Assembly (NCBI GenBank): GCA_001644045.1
Contig: LUUF01000043.1
Span: 62,001 to 126,000, forward strand
Origin: Methylomonas methanica
GTDB taxonomy: Bacteria > Pseudomonadota > Gammaproteobacteria > Methylococcales > Methylomonadaceae
DNA: 64,000 nucleotides
Reading direction: 5' to 3'
This document shows positions 56,268-64,000 of the stretch, in pieces. A program made the position numbers and the translations under genes. The first letter of the stretch is position 1. Each line of letters begins with the position of its first letter. Below the pieces are notes generated by a model that saw only the letters and a program-made list of their open reading frames with translations, was not told the origin of the DNA and ran no database searches.

Positions 56268-57527
56268 CTAAAGTGCTTGTTCGATAGCGGTCAGGACTTC
56301 GGCGGTACTGGGCAGGCCGGAGTCGCGCAATTTTTTCAGGCGGATCGCCACCACATTATCCAGGCGGTAGGCATGGCCGGAGTGATCGATGCCGGGCGTG
56401 CCTACCGGAATGAACACATCCGGCTCTTTCTCGAACTTTATGCCGGAGCGACCGATGACGATGGTCGGTAAGTCGGTTTTTGGGGGCAGTGCGCCGCTAT
56501 TAAACGCCTGAACCCAAACCAAGGCATCCGCTTCGCCGTTATTCAGTAATGTCTGAGTGTCGTAGAGATAAGGGTCGTATTCGGGGTAACCACGGGCAAA
56601 ATTGACGCGCGCGGGGTAACCGGTAGTCCAGCCGCAGACTTGGTTGGCGGTTTGGTCGCCTTCCTTGCCGCCCAACGGAAAGCCGGAGCAGCGCGTGCCT
56701 AACTGGTTAAGGTCTTTGACGATGCTGCATAGGGTTTGTACGGTCAGCTCGGCTTGATCGAAAGCCAAGGCCGCCGCGCCCCACAATACTACGCCGTAAT
56801 GAGCGGCTTTCAATTTGTCTGCGACGGCTTGCAGATCGTTAATGGCAATGCCGGCGATGTTTTGCGCGTGTAATATGTGGCCTTTAACCAGGGCTGACAA
56901 GACGGCGGCCACGTCCGGTAAGTCGGCATCAGCACAGGGCAGCACGGTGGCTTTTTGGCCGGTCGGAGCCGTTGAGGCGTTCCCGGACGGTGCTTTGCCC
57001 AAATAAATAATTTCCCGGTTGGCGGTACTGTCGAGAAACATAGATTCTTCGTTCCATAGATATTTCTCGAAAAAACGCGGCGCAAACGCTTCCAGATCGG
57101 TACCGACCACCAGCAACAGGTCGCAGCGGTTTTTCAGCTCGGCCAGCGTGGTGTTTATCCAGCCGGAATCCTGCAATGCCAGCAAATTGCGGCGGGCATT
57201 GTTGAAATTGAGGTTATCTACGACCGCGCCGCTTTTGTCGGCTAAAGCCAGTAGGGCTCGCATGCCGTTGACGTCGGTTGCACAGCCTCCGATGAGAGGT
57301 TGATTTGTGCCGCGCAGCAATTCCGCGGCTCTGCTGGTCGCCGCCTCCAGACTAACCGATTGGCCGGCGACGCGTGGCGTAGTATCTGCGATAGCTTGTT
57401 CGAAAGCCGGCGTATTGACCGCGCAGCCGTTTGCGATCACTTTCAGCGTTGCGCCGTCCACCTGTATGCTCAGGTCGTCGGTACCGATGCCGCAAAAAGG
57501 GCTGGGTACCTCGGTTATTTCCGTCAT
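56268..57527 (-). CDS. fhcB: Formyltransferase/hydrolase complex subunit B
   Basis: A 419-residue homologue of formylmethanofuran dehydrogenase subunit B, with GGCATDVNGMRALLALADKS, LLVVGTDLEAFAPRFFEKYL, LNQLGTRCSGFPLGGKEGDQ and PTIVIGRSGIKFEKEPDVFI. I chose ATG 57527 (MTEITEVPSPFC); the frame is open 36 codons farther, but that part lies inside the pcd gene. The N-terminus has PFCGIGTDDL with a single Cys where the archaeal enzyme binds an FeS cluster with several. This fits the known loss of redox activity in bacterial Fhc complexes, where B is mainly structural. Confidence 0.95.
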   Translation of the reverse strand: MTEITEVPSPFCGIGTDDLSIQVDGATLKVIANGCAVNTPAFEQAIADTTPRVAGQSVSLEAATSRAAELLRGTNQPLIGGCATDVNGMRALLALADKSGAVVDNLNFNNARRNLLALQDSGWINTTLAELKNRCDLLLVVGTDLEAFAPRFFEKYLWNEESMFLDSTANREIIYLGKAPSGNASTAPTGQKATVLPCADADLPDVAAVLSALVKGHILHAQNIAGIAINDLQAVADKLKAAHYGVVLWGAAALAFDQAELTVQTLCSIVKDLNQLGTRCSGFPLGGKEGDQTANQVCGWTTGYPARVNFARGYPEYDPYLYDTQTLLNNGEADALVWVQAFNSGALPPKTDLPTIVIGRSGIKFEKEPDVFIPVGTPGIDHSGHAYRLDNVVAIRLKKLRDSGLPSTAEVLTAIEQAL

Positions 57528-57537
57528 AGAAAAATCC

Positions 57538-57915
57538 TCAATCTTTTTTGATGTATTTGAAACGTGGATCGTCGGGCGTGCCTTCGAAGACGCCGGCGGA
57601 GGTTTCCGCGGCATCCCACAGCAACACGTCTTCAATTTTTTTTGCCAGCAGAAAATCTTTATCGGTGATGCCTTTTGCCGAATGCGTGACTAATTTGACG
57701 ATCACAAACGCATAGGAAACCGTCAGATCCGGGTGATGCCAGGCTTTTTCCGCCAAGTGGCCGACCGTGTTGACTACCATTAAAGTAGCTTTCCAGCCGC
57801 TGGTCTTGATTTTGCGGCGGATCCAGCCGTTCTCGTAGTACCAGTGTGGCAGTTCCTGTGTTAAACGCTCGGCGATTTCGGTCTCGCTATAGACCTTGGC
57901 AGTATCGTGCGACAT
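57538..57915 (-). CDS. Pterin-4a-carbinolamine dehydratase
   Basis: A 125-residue PCD/DCoH-fold protein. The family motif is HHPDLTVSYAFVIVKLVTHS and the downstream GITDKDFLLAKKIE completes the active site. The N-terminal LPHWYYENGWIRRKIKTSGW is typical. It lies 10 bp before fhcB and is first in the fhc transcript. A role in the pterin chemistry of the H4MPT pathway is likely from context; the family also has stand-alone members in methylotrophs. Confidence 0.93.
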   Translation of the reverse strand: MSHDTAKVYSETEIAERLTQELPHWYYENGWIRRKIKTSGWKATLMVVNTVGHLAEKAWHHPDLTVSYAFVIVKLVTHSAKGITDKDFLLAKKIEDVLLWDAAETSAGVFEGTPDDPRFKYIKKD

Positions 57916-58101
57916 CGTTTATCCCCCCGGATTGAAATGACTCGGCATTCTATCGCACAGTTTAGTCGGTGTCTTTACGGTGTACAGGTGTTTGCTGGGT
58001 TTCGGCGCCAATTCTTGGTAGGCGGAGGGGTTTTGACGGGATAGTTTGGATTGGCTGAAGAATGCGCGATGTCGGCGCATTCTTCTCGACCTGGGCATGG
58101 C

Positions 58102-58488
58102 TTATTTAACGACCCTTAATTGCGGCCTTTGCGGGGCTTTCGGCTCGGTCGGCGGCGTCGGCGGGGTTTCGTCTTCGTTTTCTTCCGGGTCGAAAATCAT
58201 GCCCTTGCCGTTTTCCTTGGCATAGATGGCCAATACGGCTTTGCACGGCGCGATAATGCGCATGGGTTTGCCGGAGAAGCGGGCGTTGAACTGGATTTCT
58301 TCATTGCCCAGCACCAAGCCTTGGATCGCTTCCGGGCGCATGTTCAGTACGATTCGGCCGTCTTCCACGAAGTCGCCCGGCAGCGTCACGCCAGGGTAGT
58401 CGGCATTTACTAGCAGATGGGGGGTTAGACTGTTGTCGACGATCCATTCGTAGATGGAACGAATCAGATAGGGTTTGAGTGGGGTCAT
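58102..58488 (-). CDS. sspB: ClpXP adaptor SspB
   Basis: A 128-residue adaptor that delivers ssrA-tagged proteins to ClpXP. The substrate-binding domain begins PYLIRSIYEWIVDNSLTPHL and includes YPGVTLPGDFVEDGRIVLNM and EIQFNARFSGKPMRI. A flexible acidic/Pro linker (ENEDETPPTPPTEP) follows, and the C-terminal PQLRVVK is the ClpX-docking motif. I chose ATG 58488, whose ATGA overlaps the sspA stop; the longer frame is inside sspA. Confidence 0.95.
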   Translation of the reverse strand: MTPLKPYLIRSIYEWIVDNSLTPHLLVNADYPGVTLPGDFVEDGRIVLNMRPEAIQGLVLGNEEIQFNARFSGKPMRIIAPCKAVLAIYAKENGKGMIFDPEENEDETPPTPPTEPKAPQRPQLRVVK

Positions 58489-59123
58489 TTGCTTGGGGCT
58501 TGCATCATGTCTTTTTCCTCGCGGCTCAGGCTTTCTTGAAAAGCCCGTCTGGAGAAGAGGCGGTTGGCGTAGGCGGTAATGCCTTTGCCGAGGCTGGCGA
58601 TGTCGATGCCGATACTGGGTAGTCGCCACAAGAACGGCGCCATCGCGCAATCGATCAATGAATATTCTTCGCTCATGAAATAAGGTGTAGCTTCGAATAC
58701 CGGCGCGGCCGCCATCAAACTCTCCCGCAGCATTTTTTTCGATTTGGCGGCTTTTTTGTCGCCGTTGACCAGTACGTCATCTAATAGCGGATACCACTCC
58801 TGATCGATGCGTTTGATCAGCATCCTGGCATTGGCGCGCGAGACCGGGTCCATTTGATGCAGGGCGGGATGCGGGAAGCGTTCGTCCAGATATTCCATGA
58901 TGATGCGGGCATCGTACAGCACCAAATCCCGTTCGACGAAAGTGGGTGCATTGCCGTTGGGGTTGAGTTCCAGCAAGTCTTCGGGCGGGTCGTTCGGGTC
59001 GAAAAACTCGACTTCCGCTGGTACGCCTTTTTCGTATACGACTAGCCTGGCACAGTGGCTCATAATGCAGGCTGGGGATGAAAAAAGAGTCATTGCGGAT
59101 TTTCGGCTGGTGATGTTTGCCAC
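58485..59123 (-). CDS. sspA: Stringent starvation protein A
   Basis: A 212-residue glutathione-transferase-fold protein that binds RNA polymerase. Visible are MTLFSSPACIMSHCARLVVY with the N-terminal thioredoxin-like domain, FDPNDPPEDLLELNPNGNAPT, the Pro-His segment FPHPALHQMDPVSRANARML and a C-terminal helical domain. It is coupled to sspB, which is the standard sspAB operon. Confidence 0.95.
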   Translation of the reverse strand: MANITSRKSAMTLFSSPACIMSHCARLVVYEKGVPAEVEFFDPNDPPEDLLELNPNGNAPTFVERDLVLYDARIIMEYLDERFPHPALHQMDPVSRANARMLIKRIDQEWYPLLDDVLVNGDKKAAKSKKMLRESLMAAAPVFEATPYFMSEEYSLIDCAMAPFLWRLPSIGIDIASLGKGITAYANRLFSRRAFQESLSREEKDMMQAPSK

Positions 59124-59267
59124 GAAGTGAACCTCTTTGAGTAACAGGATTTAAATCGGGGCAGATTGTAGCATGGATGATTGGGCTTTTGGGGGCGATG
59201 CCCAATGCGGTCGCCCGTTGAAAATATTGGGCTGAGCCGGGCTTTTTTAAACGGTTTACCGCCCTAT

Positions 59268-59909
59268 TTAGCCGAGTTTGACGATGATGTCTTCCAAGAC
59301 ATTGGCGGTGGCATGAACCTTGTCGGCGGCATTGGATAGGTGCTGGTAAAGCTCGCGTTGTTTAAACATGTTTAAGTAGTCTTCGCCTTGAAATAGATCG
59401 GCGATGGCTTTGCGGTAGAGCTTTTCGATGCGGCGTTCCGAATGGCGGGCGGCGAAGGCGTGTTGTTCGGCTTCGGAGGGATGCTTGCCCAATATTGCAA
59501 AGCCGCGCTCCAGCGCTTTGATGCCAACTTGCAGTTCGATTACCATCGCTTGCGAATGGCTATCGGGGCTTAGTTCCAGCGCTCTCATTTCGTTATACGT
59601 GCTTTTGCAATAGGTGACGATACTGTCCATGGAGGCGATGGCGCGGTAGATGTCTTCGCGATCGATCGGCGTGGCAAACGAGCTGTTTAGTTCGTGCAGG
59701 TTATGCATGCGGATTCGGTCGGCTTCGTGTTCGTCTTCCTTGAGTATTTTGCCGGCTTCTGCTGATCCGCTGTCCATGAAGCGTACCAGATTGTCAACGG
59801 TGACGCAGACCTGCTGGCACTGTTGGTGCAGTAACAGATAAAAGTCGGCGGTTTTCGGGAATATTCTTTGAAACAGGCGCGTGGACAGTGAAAGCTTGGG
59901 AGATGGCAT
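59268..59909 (-). CDS. DUF47 (TIGR00153) PiT accessory protein
   Basis: A 213-residue PhoU-like helical-bundle protein of the DUF47 family, with FPKTADFYLLLHQQCQQVCV, LKEDEHEADRIRMHNLHELN with the metal-type E/D-x-E-x-D pattern, ATPIDREDIYRAIASMD and KLYRKAIADLFQGEDYLNMF. It is 15 bp downstream of the PiT transporter and is expected to modulate its activity. Confidence 0.93.
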   Translation of the reverse strand: MPSPKLSLSTRLFQRIFPKTADFYLLLHQQCQQVCVTVDNLVRFMDSGSAEAGKILKEDEHEADRIRMHNLHELNSSFATPIDREDIYRAIASMDSIVTYCKSTYNEMRALELSPDSHSQAMVIELQVGIKALERGFAILGKHPSEAEQHAFAARHSERRIEKLYRKAIADLFQGEDYLNMFKQRELYQHLSNAADKVHATANVLEDIIVKLG

Positions 59910-59924
59910 GTAAAGCGACGGCGG

Positions 59925-60959
59925 CTATTGAAGAAAGTAACGGAATATCAGAAAACTAAGGCAGGCAATCATCGCCGAGCCGGGGATGGTGATAAGCCAG
60001 GTTTGCAAAATTTCCAAAGCCTTGCCCCAGCGCACTGCTCTTGGGCGATCGGATGCGCCAATACCCAGAATCGACGATGCCACCACATGCGTCGTGGACA
60101 CCGGGGCGCCGAGCAGCGAGCTGCCGAAAATCGTCAGACATGCGCTCAGTTGCGCGTTTAGGGCGTGGATAGGCCGAATTTTATAAATCGCAAATCCCAA
60201 GGTGCGCACGATGCGCCAGCCGCCGGTTAGCACGCCGGCCGTCATCGCGCAGGCGCAAAATAGCATCACCCAGCCCGGCACCCGGAAGCTGTCGATTTCT
60301 CCGCTGAGTAACAGAATCAAGGTCAACACGCCCATGCTTTTTTGTGCGTCGTTGGCGCCGTGTGAAAAGGCCAGCGCGGCGGCGGTCAGCCATTGGGCAT
60401 TGCGTAGCTGCCTGTTAATACTTGGCGATGCGGTTCGTAATAAAAACATCGTCAGTCGCTGCAGCACAAAGCCGACCAGGAAGCCCAATATGAGCGAGAA
60501 CAATAAAGCCAGTAGGACTTTGCTGACACCGTGAATGTTGCCATGGCTTATATCGCTGAATCCCCAGGCGATAGGTTTGCTACCTATGCCGATTAGCGTG
60601 GCGCCGATCAAGCCGCCTACCAGTGCGTGCGATGAAGATGACGGTAGGCCGCGCCACCAGGTAAACAAATTCCAGAAAACGGCGGCGAATAGACCCGAAA
60701 TCACGATTAATAGCGCATCGGCTTTGGGGATAAAGGATAGGTCGATCAAGGTGCCGACTGTGTTGGCGACGGCGGTACCGCCTAGCAGCGGTCCCAGGAA
60801 TTCGAAGCCGGCAACCACCACGACCGCTTGCACTGGCGTCATCGCCCTGGAGGCGATGACGCTGGCAATAATGTTGGAGGCATCATGAAAACCATTGGTG
60901 TAGTCGAATACCAGTACAATGACGATCGCAATACCGATAAACGGAACCAATGCCTCCAA
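59925..60959 (-). CDS. pit: PiT family inorganic phosphate transporter
   Basis: A 344-residue membrane transporter. The duplicated PiT signature is present: VFDYTNGFHDASNIIAS near the start and SHGANDAQKSMGVLTLIL in the second half, with about ten spans. It carries metal-phosphate or sodium/proton-coupled phosphate. It forms a pair with the DUF47 gene downstream. No Pho box was found before it. Confidence 0.95.
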   Translation of the reverse strand: MEALVPFIGIAIVIVLVFDYTNGFHDASNIIASVIASRAMTPVQAVVVVAGFEFLGPLLGGTAVANTVGTLIDLSFIPKADALLIVISGLFAAVFWNLFTWWRGLPSSSSHALVGGLIGATLIGIGSKPIAWGFSDISHGNIHGVSKVLLALLFSLILGFLVGFVLQRLTMFLLRTASPSINRQLRNAQWLTAAALAFSHGANDAQKSMGVLTLILLLSGEIDSFRVPGWVMLFCACAMTAGVLTGGWRIVRTLGFAIYKIRPIHALNAQLSACLTIFGSSLLGAPVSTTHVVASSILGIGASDRPRAVRWGKALEILQTWLITIPGSAMIACLSFLIFRYFLQ

Positions 60960-60983
60960 AATAGTCGCGGTGGGTTATGCTGG

Positions 60984-61376
60984 TTAATTGACTACGTTGT
61001 GACCGCGTTGTCTGAGGCAGTTGCGGTAGGCGTTTTTATAGCTGTCGTTGGAATGAATGCCTTGTTGAGCGCCGCCGCCTATGCCGCCGGCCGCCGCGCC
61101 GATGGCCGCACCGGTGCCGGGATTGCCGACTATTGCACCAATTGCCGCGCCGCCCGCCGCACCTACCAAGCCGCCGACGGCCGCGCCGGTGGCAGTGTCT
61201 TTAACGGTGCTGGCCGACTGGGAAGCCAGCTGTTCGCATTGCTGCATGTCTTGGTTCAGGCGGTAGGCATTGGGGTCGTTATAAGTATCCACGGTGGGAG
61301 TCCATCCGGTGGTGGTGGCGCAGCCGGTAGTTAATAGGCTGATTGCTAAAATCGAGTTAAACGGTAATTTATGCAT
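60984..61376 (-). CDS. Glycine-zipper lipoprotein
   Basis: A 130-residue lipoprotein with a lipobox LLTTGC (Cys near residue 19) and a central glycine-zipper repeat (GAAVGGLVGAAGGAAIGAIV, GTGAAIGAAAGGIGGGAQQG) that packs as a membrane or outer-membrane hairpin. The C-terminal YKNAYRNCLRQRGHNVVN has a second Cys that could pair with the one in QQCEQLA. It is 24 bp upstream of the PiT gene in the same direction. The function is unknown. Confidence 0.88.
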   Translation of the reverse strand: MHKLPFNSILAISLLTTGCATTTGWTPTVDTYNDPNAYRLNQDMQQCEQLASQSASTVKDTATGAAVGGLVGAAGGAAIGAIVGNPGTGAAIGAAAGGIGGGAQQGIHSNDSYKNAYRNCLRQRGHNVVN

Positions 61377-61464
61377 GACAAATCTCCTTTAATGATGCTG
61401 AATGTAGCGATAGTGTTCCAGAGAGTAGCCCATTTTGCACCATTTTGGAAATGAACAAGTCAAA

Positions 61465-61493
61465 TTGACAGTGGCGAGGCTGTCACGTATGAT
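61465..61493 (+). promoter_or_regulatory. Sigma-70 promoter of rpmH
   Basis: TTGACA at 61465-61470 and TATGAT at 61488-61493 with a 17-base spacer, 44 bases before the rpmH ATG. Confidence 0.8.
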
Positions 61494-61537
61494 TCGCAGC
61501 CTTTTTTATCCGTTTTTATCACCATAGGCAGTAGCAC

Positions 61538-61672
61538 ATGAAAAGAACTTATCAACCCAGCAAAATCAAACGCGCCAGAACTCACGGCTTTCGTGCCAGA
61601 ATGGCTACCGTCGGTGGTCGCAGAGTGATCAATGCGCGCAGAGCTAAAGGCCGCGCATCGCTGACGGTTTAA
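61538..61672 (+). CDS. rpmH: 50S ribosomal protein L34
   Basis: A 44-residue basic protein beginning [20 protein letters not shown] and ending GRASLTV, which is L34 throughout. The gene is short and directly abuts the rnpA start. A consensus promoter lies upstream. dnaA, often before rpmH, is not adjacent here. Confidence 0.98.
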   Translation: MKRTYQPSKIKRARTHGFRARMATVGGRRVINARRAKGRASLTV

Positions 61673-62041
61673 TTGTCGGCGGAAGATTTCGGCTTTCCCG
61701 ATCAGTATCGGCTAGGGACGCCCGCTGAGTATAAAAAAGTATTTACCAATCCCGTAAAATCGACAGATAAATATTTTACGGTGTTGGCGACGAGCAATAT
61801 CCTGCCGCATCCGCGGCTGGGTTTGGCCATCGCGAAAAAAACTATAAAAAAAGCAGTCGCAAGGAATCGCATAAAAAGGGCTGTCAGGGAAAGTTTTAGA
61901 TTACAGCGTCAACATATCGTCGGCATTGATATTGTTGTTTTGGCAAGAGGCGACGCAGCAAATGCAGCCTCGCCGATATTGAGGAAGTCATTGGAAAGGC
62001 ATTGGCATAAACTGGTAGATCGATGCGATTCCTGCTCATAA
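61673..62041 (+). CDS. rnpA: Ribonuclease P protein component
   Basis: A 122-residue basic protein that assists RNase P RNA. It has [19 protein letters not shown] near the start, [20 protein letters not shown] and the RNR motif with [13 protein letters not shown]. It starts at TTG 61673, the base after the rpmH stop. TTG and GTG starts are common for this gene. The end overlaps yidD by 19 bp. Confidence 0.96.
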   Translation: MSAEDFGFPDQYRLGTPAEYKKVFTNPVKSTDKYFTVLATSNILPHPRLGLAIAKKTIKKAVARNRIKRAVRESFRLQRQHIVGIDIVVLARGDAANAASPILRKSLERHWHKLVDRCDSCS

Positions 62042-62247
62042 CCCTGATCAAGCTTTACAAATACTTCATAAGTCCTTTGCTGGGACCCAGATGTCGTTTT
62101 TATCCCAGCTGTTCAAGTTATGGCTTAGAGGCAATCCAGATTCATGGTGCTTTCAAAGGCTCTTACCTCACGCTTCGACGATTATTGAAATGCCATCCGT
62201 TCCACGAGGGTGGCATCGATCCTGTTCCGGAAAAATTGAGTAAATAA
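62023..62247 (+). CDS. yidD: Membrane protein insertion efficiency factor YidD
   Basis: A 74-residue protein with [37 protein letters not shown] and [18 protein letters not shown], the conserved Cys/His pattern of the family. Its N-terminus is an amphipathic membrane-associated helix. It lies between rnpA and yidC, the conserved order. Confidence 0.97.
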   Translation: MRFLLITLIKLYKYFISPLLGPRCRFYPSCSSYGLEAIQIHGAFKGSYLTLRRLLKCHPFHEGGIDPVPEKLSK

Positions 62248-62249
62248 CA

Positions 62250-63959
62250 ATGGATAACATAAGATTTGTACTTGTCATGGCGATGTTGATGATCTCCTAC
62301 ATGTTGTGGGAGTCGTGGCAGATTGATTACGGTCCCAAGCCGCAGGCCATCATCTCCGACAAGCCCATTGTAGCTGGCGATGCCGGTGTCGTGGCTAACG
62401 CGGATCCCGCACAGCCAGGCGCGCAACAAGCCGCCAGTCAGGCCGCTGCCGCGCAAGTAGCCGCCGACAAAGTCATCAAAGTCAAAACCGATGTGTTTGC
62501 GTTGGAAATCGATACCGAGGGCGGCACATTACGCAATCTCGATCTATTGCAATATCCGCACGAGAAAGAAAATTCCGCAGTTAGCGCCGCCTACGCTTTA
62601 ATCGGTATGCAAGCGCCGGCTAAAGATTTGTCGCCGATTCGCCTGTTCGATAGCAGCCCGGAAAAAATGTTCTTGGCGCAAACCGGTCTGGTTGCCAGTC
62701 AGAATTCCGTTGCGGCTCCGGACCATCATGCGGTGTTCACGGCCGAGCAAACCTCTTACGAGCTGGCGGATGGTCAAGAGCAAATCAGCATTCCTTTGAG
62801 CTGGACCAATCAGCAAGGCTTGAAAGTTACCAAGACTTTTACCTTCAAACGCGGCAGCTATTTGGTACAAGTCGAGCAAAAAGTCGCCAACCAAACCGCC
62901 AACCCTTGGGTCGGTAAACAGTACGACCAATTGCTGCGCGTCGAACACAGCGATAAAAGCAATAACAACTTCATCAGAACTTACTCCGGTGGCGTGGTTT
63001 ACACCGAGAAAGACAAATACAAAAAAGTTAAATACGAAGACATGGCGGACGACACGCTAAACGTGGTCAGCCAAGGCGGTTGGAGTGCGTTTATCCAGCA
63101 TTACTTCGCCGCTGCCTGGATTCCGCCCGCGGATCAGGAAAACCATTTTTACACCAAAGCCCTTAACGATTTCCGCTACGTCATCGGTTCCTATTCGCCG
63201 GATGTCAGTGTTCCCGCCAATAGCGAAGCGGTGCTTAAATCGCAATTGTTTGTAGGTCCTAAAATTCAGCCGGTGATGGAAGCCATCGCGCCGGGTCTGG
63301 AATTAACGGTCGATTACAGCTGGCTGACCGTGGTCGCCAAGCCTATCTACTGGCTGTTGAACCAAATCTACGGCTACGTGGAAAACTGGGGCGTGGCGAT
63401 TTTGGGCGTAACCCTGTGCATCAAATTGCTGTTCTTCAAGCTGTCTAAAGCCAGCTTCCAGTCCATGGCGAAAATGCGCAAAATTCAGCCGCGTTTGAAA
63501 GAATTGCAAGAGCGTTATCCCGATGACCGCCAGAAATTCAACACGGAAATGATGGCGATGTACAAAAAGGAAAAAGTTAATCCGTTGGGCGGCTGTTTGC
63601 CGATCATGGTGCAGATTCCGGTGTTCATTTCCTTGTACTGGGTATTGATCGAAACTGTGGAATTGCGTCAGGCCGAGTTTGCGTTGTGGATCCACGACTT
63701 ATCCGCGCAAGACCCGTTCTATCTGCTGCCTATTTTGTACGGCATCACGATGAAGATTCAGCAAAGTCTGAATCCGGCGCCTATCGATCCGCTGCAAGCG
63801 CAGGTGATGAAAATGTTCCCTATCGTTTTCACCGTGTTCTTCCTGTTCTTCCCTTCCGGTTTGGTACTGTACTGGATCTGCAACAACAGCTTGTCGATCA
63901 TCCAACAGTGGTACATCACCAAGCACGTGCTTGAAGAAGACGCTCACGCACATCATTAA
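62250..63959 (+). CDS. yidC: Membrane protein insertase YidC
   Basis: A 569-residue Oxa1-type insertase of the gram-negative long form. Span 1 (residues about 3-20) is followed by the large periplasmic beta-sandwich domain (about 60-340). The five-span core follows, with KLLFFKLSKASFQSMAKMRK, the Pro-rich MVQIPVFISLYWVLIETVEL with the hydrophilic groove, and FTVFFLFFPSGLVLYWICNN. The C-terminal HVLEEDAHAHH is short. yidD precedes it by 2 bp and mnmE follows. Confidence 0.98.
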   Translation: MDNIRFVLVMAMLMISYMLWESWQIDYGPKPQAIISDKPIVAGDAGVVANADPAQPGAQQAASQAAAAQVAADKVIKVKTDVFALEIDTEGGTLRNLDLLQYPHEKENSAVSAAYALIGMQAPAKDLSPIRLFDSSPEKMFLAQTGLVASQNSVAAPDHHAVFTAEQTSYELADGQEQISIPLSWTNQQGLKVTKTFTFKRGSYLVQVEQKVANQTANPWVGKQYDQLLRVEHSDKSNNNFIRTYSGGVVYTEKDKYKKVKYEDMADDTLNVVSQGGWSAFIQHYFAAAWIPPADQENHFYTKALNDFRYVIGSYSPDVSVPANSEAVLKSQLFVGPKIQPVMEAIAPGLELTVDYSWLTVVAKPIYWLLNQIYGYVENWGVAILGVTLCIKLLFFKLSKASFQSMAKMRKIQPRLKELQERYPDDRQKFNTEMMAMYKKEKVNPLGGCLPIMVQIPVFISLYWVLIETVELRQAEFALWIHDLSAQDPFYLLPILYGITMKIQQSLNPAPIDPLQAQVMKMFPIVFTVFFLFFPSGLVLYWICNNSLSIIQQWYITKHVLEEDAHAHH

Positions 63960-63964
63960 AATCC

Positions 63965-64000
63965 ATGCTTGACGGCGACACCATAGCCGCCATTGCCACG
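63965..64000 (+). CDS. mnmE: tRNA modification GTPase MnmE, 5' fragment
   Basis: Only 12 codons (MLDGDTIAAIAT) are inside the window. They match the MnmE N-terminus (DTIAAIAT before the usual PPG) and the expected position after yidC. The rest is off the end. Confidence 0.75.
   Translation, partial: MLDGDTIAAIAT

Noticed and set aside
57528..57635. 36-codon N-terminal extension of fhcB
   Set aside because: It lies inside the pterin-4a-carbinolamine dehydratase gene and has a Pro/Cys-rich, non-homologous sequence.

Overview
The window reads as chromosome of a gammaproteobacterial methylotroph, most like a methanotroph of the Methylomonas/Methylococcaceae type. The main reason is an intact fhcB-fhcA-fhcD-fhcC cluster (formyltransferase/hydrolase complex of the tetrahydromethanopterin-linked C1 pathway) with a pterin-4a-carbinolamine dehydratase. 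A periplasmic methanethiol oxidase-type protein, gammaproteobacterial gene orders (coaBC-dut-algC-argB; rpmH-rnpA-yidD-yidC-mnmE; sspA-sspB; proC-yggT) and exosortase-associated genes fit this. The genus is an inference; no 16S rRNA or pmo/mxa gene lies in the window. I saw no tRNA, rRNA, CRISPR array, transposase or prophage.

Layout. 1-6.0 kb (minus strand): the end of a PAS sensor, then dcd, a large GH15/phosphorylase-kinase-like protein and glucokinase in one tightly packed unit. 6.1-9.0 kb: a TetR regulator, a small membrane protein behind an 11-codon leader ORF, a DUF4242 protein that shares an operator-like palindrome with the TetR gene, and methanethiol oxidase. 9.3-14.2 kb is the most accessory-looking part: a REC protein with an unrecognised output region, a DUF5677-like gene bracketed by two inverted ~265-bp repeats, and a SCO-diheme peroxidase fusion. 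14.2-24.3 kb: phoB-phoR, two MASE1-PAS-GGDEF proteins, a divergent cytochrome bd-like pair, a DUF502 protein and pncC. 24.3-31.6 kb: an M48 lipoprotein protease and the succinylase-branch lysine/DAP genes dapC, dapD and dapE, interspersed with small genes.

31.9-45.3 kb: a CHASE-PAS-GGDEF protein, an AIM24-family protein, radC, coaBC-dut-algC-argB, a DUF4124 protein, yggT, proC, murJ and rpsT. 45.4-50.6 kb: an exosortase-associated TIGR04073 protein, an oxidoreductase, an ankyrin protein, clpB behind a near-consensus heat-shock promoter, and a cold-shock protein. 50.7-58 kb: a membrane c-heme protein, then on the minus strand pcd-fhcB-A-D-C and a radical SAM gene. 58-64 kb: sspA-sspB, PiT phosphate uptake with its DUF47 partner, a glycine-zipper lipoprotein, and the rpmH-rnpA-yidD-yidC-mnmE locus running off the end.

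Most notable. (1) The CydA/CydB-like pair keeps the heme b558 ligands but appears to lack the residues expected to bind hemes d and b595 and to line the proton path. (2) coaBC and, nearby, the AIM24-family gene have no usable ATG/GTG/TTG at the conserved N-terminus and probably start at ATT or ACG. (3) One polypeptide joins a SCO domain with altered CX5C spacing to a diheme peroxidase. (4) A radical SAM enzyme sits last in the fhc operon. (5) A TetR and a DUF4242 gene share an operator. (6) One MASE1-GGDEF protein has a broken active site but an intact RxxD motif.
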